64,000 nt of DNA, from contig NC_044553.1 in NCBI RefSeq assembly GCF_007565055.1, positions 37,525,916 to 37,589,915 on the forward strand, given 5' to 3'. Both the position numbers and the translations under genes were made by a program. Under the pieces are notes generated by a model. That model saw nothing but the letters and a program-made list of their open reading frames with translations. It was not told the DNA's origin and ran no database searches. How positions within the stretch are numbered: position 1 is the first letter of the stretch; each line of letters begins with the position of its first letter. The DNA comes from Rhinopithecus roxellana (Eukaryota > Chordata > Mammalia > Primates > Cercopithecidae). This document shows, in pieces, positions 59,424 through 64,000 of this stretch.

Positions 59424-59442
59424 GTTGTTGTTGTTGTTGTTT
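59424..59442. repeat. (GTT)n microsatellite
   Basis: About six GTT units within the L1M copy. Confidence 0.9.
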
Positions 59443-60034
59443 TGTCCCAATAAGCAGTTAACTTGGCTATACTCAAACGATAAGTTTTCTGTCTTGTCTA
59501 TGGTAAGTGGCAACTGACATTCTTTTCAGTTCTTTTAGACTTAGCTGGGCGCCTTAGTATCTTTCCCAGGTGTGCTTAATTCAGGTGTCAGCTGGCAATT
59601 TGGGCAAGTCTATACAAAGAATTTGGAACTCTGGTTCTCTGGGGTTGGGGTTTCTATTGGAATTTTAGCTGTTTTCAGCACTGAGGCCTGCCTTAGGTGT
59701 GAAACTATAAAAAATGGGAATCTTACTAATGCCCTTCGTTTCTTTCAAGTGTCAACCCCATCTACTTTCTTCCTGATTATGGCAGTTTTCCAATCCTTCA
59801 GGTAGTTGTAGGTCATCCAGAGGTTATAGTTGTGAGAGGTTCAGAACAATGGAAACTACTAAGTCATTACCAAAATTAGAATTCTCTCTCCTACCTTTAT
59901 TTTTTAAAGGATAGCATTTTTAAAATAATGTGTCATAATCACCATGTTCCTATCAATATTAGTGATCATTTCAGTCAATGGAATAAATAATTCAGAAGGA
60001 ATTGCTAAGCATAAAGATAGAAATTAACTTCTTA

Positions 60035-60333
60035 GGCCAGGCAGGCTGGCTCATGACTGTACTCCCAGCACTTTGGGAGGCCAAGGTAGATGGATCACGA
60101 GGTCAGGAGTTCAAGACCAGCCCAGCCAACATAGTGAAATCTCATCTCTACTAAAAGTACAAAATAATTAGCTGGCCATGGTGGTGGGAGCTTGTAATCC
60201 CAGCTACTTGGGAGGCGGAGGCAAGGAGAAACACTTGAACCTGAGAGGTGGAGGTTGCAGTGAGCCGAGATCACGCCACTGCACTCAAGCCCGGGTGACA
60301 GTGTGAAACTGTCTCAAAAAAAAAAACAACAAA
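60035..60333 (+). mobile_element. Alu 1 at a shared target
   Basis: Sense Alu between aaattaacttctta (60021-60034) and aaattaactgctta (60334-60347). Confidence 0.93.
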
Positions 60334-60349
60334 AAATTAACTGCTTAAT

Positions 60350-60658
<309 letters not shown>

Positions 60659-61006
60659 TCAAATATTTAGAGGAGAAGCCCTATTTTCCTAATATTTCTT
60701 TGACTTGAGGAATAACACAGCTTTGTGTGACATGCTAATTTCTTCTACAAGAGCTAAAGATGTAATTCTTGTTCAGTGCATGAATGATCTTATTGATAGA
60801 TGGCACATTTTTGGTCACTATTAACATGATGTTGAAAATGTGTGGTACCAAATAATTTTGAGTTCAGAAGTCATTTTTAAAGTAAACTTAAAATTTTAAA
60901 TATGTGAAGCTGGCACAATTCTTTGAATAGTCACCTTTTCTGTATAGTTTTTTCTGTTTATTTAGAAATTTTTCATTTTGGAGTATTCACTCAAAAGAGC
61001 ATATAA

Positions 61007-61664
<658 letters not shown>

Positions 61665-61875
61665 CTATTGATTCATCTTTTACTAATTATTGACCCTAGT
61701 CAATTATTTATTTATTTTTTTCCTTTATATCTGTTCTATCTTCTCTCTCTCTGTCTTTAAATTTGAAGCTCACAGGCATTGCTGAGCATTGATAATTAGG
61801 GCAAACAAGATTGCAGGTCTATGGTAACATACAGTCTGTCCTGGCAATAATAGCAAGCATTGCCATTCATTCATT

Positions 61876-62170
61876 TATTTATTTATTTAGAGATGGAATC
61901 TCACTCTGTTACCCAGGCTGGAGTGCAGTCACATGATCTTGGCTCACTGCATCCTCTGCCTTCCCAGTTAAAGTGATTCTCCTGCCTCAGCCTCCCAAGT
62001 AGCTGGGATTACAGATATGTGCCACCACGCCTGACTAATTTTGTATTTTTAGTAGAGATGGAGTTTCACCATGTTGGTCAGGCTGGTCTCGAACTCCTGA
62101 CCTCACGTGATCCACCTGCCTTGGCCTCCCAAAGTCCTGGGATTGCAGATGTGAGCCACCGCACCCAGCC
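61876..62170 (-). mobile_element. Alu with (ATTT)n tail
   Basis: Antisense Alu preceded by cattcatttattt repeats. Confidence 0.92.
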
Positions 62171-62719
62171 ACCTATAATTTAGTAGGGAATAGTTCTAAA
62201 TTCCTTGGATATCTGCTAACTGTAGTTCAGATAGCTGTTTAACTGCCAACAAGTTGGAAATTTCAGTGAAGTCATCCTTTAAAAAAACATAACTTGGGAC
62301 TTTGGTAATACTTTCCACTGCTTTTTGAATGCTCCTTTTTACATTTTTATCCTAAATTATAAAGTAAGTGTGATATTTGGGCTGTTTCTTTTGCAGAAAG
62401 AATTAGGACTTTTTCTTTGAAAAGCAAATTGCAGCAGATTTGAATCAATATAAAAGGTTGAAATTAGTAGGAGAGAAAGAGCAAAAAGCACTAAATAACT
62501 TCAACTTGAGAACATACAGTTTCTTTTTAAGAGTTCTGGGCAATTTGAAGTAAATCCACAGATGACCTCAGGCGGTAGATGTGTGAATTGTGGTGGAGGG
62601 AGAAAGCATGTAGCCATGAAATAACTCAAGGCGGGATACTAATTTTACAGAACTGAAACTCCTTTAATTTCCACAATTAACACCAATAAAAGACAATCTT
62701 AACTTATTTTTTCAACTAG

Positions 62720-62882
62720 ATATGAAGAAGCCGAAGTCCGGAAAAAACTTGAGGAAAAGGACAGGCAGGAGGAAGCACAGCGGCTACAACAGAAAAGGCA
62801 GGAAACAGGAAGAGAGGATGGTGGCACGTTGGCTAAAGGTTCTTTGGAGAATGTATTGGATTCCAAAGACAAAACCCAAAAG
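62720..62882 (+). CDS. USP8: USP8 exon 5: residues 112-166 (charged helical linker)
   Basis: Acceptor ctag|A at 62719|62720 completes Arg112. Donor aag|gtattt at 62882 leaves phase 0. Encodes YEEAEVRKKLEEKDRQEEAQ, RLQQKRQETGREDG, then GTLAKGSLENVLDSKDKTQK. The first 30 residues are alternating Glu/Lys/Arg/Gln and should form a long helix or coiled coil that continues the MIT domain. The remainder is a flexible linker towards the rhodanese-like domain, which is outside the window. The four coding exons total 498 bases, exactly 166 codons with no frame break, supporting a functional gene. Confidence 0.97.
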
Positions 62883-63020
62883 GTATTTCAAATTTAATGT
62901 GTGAGTTAAAAGACCATTTCTGCTTGTCAGATGATTTGCTTAAAAAGAGTTGAGATACCACTATAAAGTTCTTTTAGGCAACAAGGATAAAATTTAATGT
63001 TTTAATTAGAAATTTATTTA

Positions 63021-63323
<303 letters not shown>

Positions 63324-63375
63324 TTAAATATTCTAGCCTCAGTTGACTTCAGATTTTTCTATGAATTTCTATAGC

Positions 63376-63440
63376 AATATTTTCTGTGCGTTAATTCATT
63401 AAAAACGAATTAATGCACAATATTTTCTGTGCATTAATTT
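63376..63440. repeat. Direct repeat enclosing an inverted copy
   Basis: aatattttctgtgcgttaat (63376) recurs as aatattttctgtgcattaat (63419). Between them gaattaatgcaca (63407-63419) is the inverse of tgtgcgttaattc (63385-63397 region) with one mismatch. Confidence 0.8.
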
Positions 63441-63691
63441 GTTTTTATTAGAAGTTAATTCTAATAAACTTAATTAGAGCAATAGAAAGATCATTTGAGC
63501 TGAGCTGTGATTTATTATATCTGCATCTGGTTCTATGTCAAAACTTTTTTAACCACTCTGGGACTGTTTTCATGTTTCCCAAATTATAGTATTGAAATAG
63601 ACGATTTTTAAGTTTCTTCTTTCTAATCATGTAATTTACATTAAAAGATTTAGTATACTACTTTGGTACCAAAGCTTTTATCTGTTTCTGA

Positions 63692-64000
<309 letters not shown>

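Larger units (their letters stand above)
57100..59880 (-). mobile_element. L1M LINE, antisense, including an ORF2 endonuclease remnant
   Basis: Antisense old L1 interrupted by four Alus. On the minus strand 57590-57700 translates to an L1 ORF2 endonuclease-domain stretch, DIMIKGSIHQETITAINVYV, followed by a KYMKQKL.ELK motif. Elsewhere 'attgtggctaaagacatcc', 'cagcatatggtctctc' and 'ttcagattggataattttc' are typical of old L1. Broken by stops and deletions, so not mobile. The outer limits are approximate. Confidence 0.85.

Noticed and set aside
62722..62904. 60-codon frame starting at ATG 62722 (MKKPKSGKNLRK)
   Set aside because: It is a +2-frame shadow of USP8 exon 5, whose authentic frame begins by completing Arg112.

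Overview
The window is primate nuclear DNA, from an Old World monkey rather than an ape. Much of it is Alu sequence in both orientations. About a dozen young copies (for example 169, 9486, 25569, 41250 and 56231) read CTAGCCGGGCGAGG in the left arm and GATCCGGCCACTGC in the right arm. I associate these AluY variants with cercopithecids. The only protein-coding gene I can support is the 5' part of USP8 (UBPY, ubiquitin carboxyl-terminal hydrolase 8) on the + strand.

Positions 1-26500 are intergenic, upstream of USP8. They hold nested Alus, fragments of L2, MIR, L1, MaLR and other LTRs and hAT elements, and one clear dead gene: a processed AHCY (adenosylhomocysteinase) retrocopy at about 19661-21933. 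It landed inside an older L2 element. It has lost its start codon, gained five in-frame stops and carries two frameshifts. Positions 26506-27145 are a GC-rich, TATA-less promoter with CRE-, NRF1-, ETS- and octamer-like sites and a C-rich triplet repeat. A consensus splice donor (27145|27146) ends non-coding exon 1.

USP8 then runs off the right edge. Intron 1 is about 14.6 kb. Exon 2 (41796-41964) carries the start codon, and exon 3 (45240-45384), exon 4 (53358-53443) and exon 5 (62720-62882) join in frame to encode residues 1-166. That covers the N-terminal MIT/dimerisation domain and the start of a charged helical segment. The rhodanese-like and USP catalytic domains lie beyond the window. 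The introns carry Tigger, MER1, MER20, MIR, L2 and a long antisense L1M copy, all repeatedly hit by Alus.

I found no convincing undescribed gene system. The most interesting residual signals are structural: a diverged ~200 bp duplicate on either side of exon 4; several sites hit by Alu two or three times in a row; two Alus carrying inverted-repeat rearrangements; near-perfect hairpins at 24542-24588 and 63376-63440; a GC-rich patch with a perfect CRE in intron 4; and the AHCY retrocopy with an acceptor-like 12-base insert. Repeat family names were assigned by eye, and subfamily calls are approximate.
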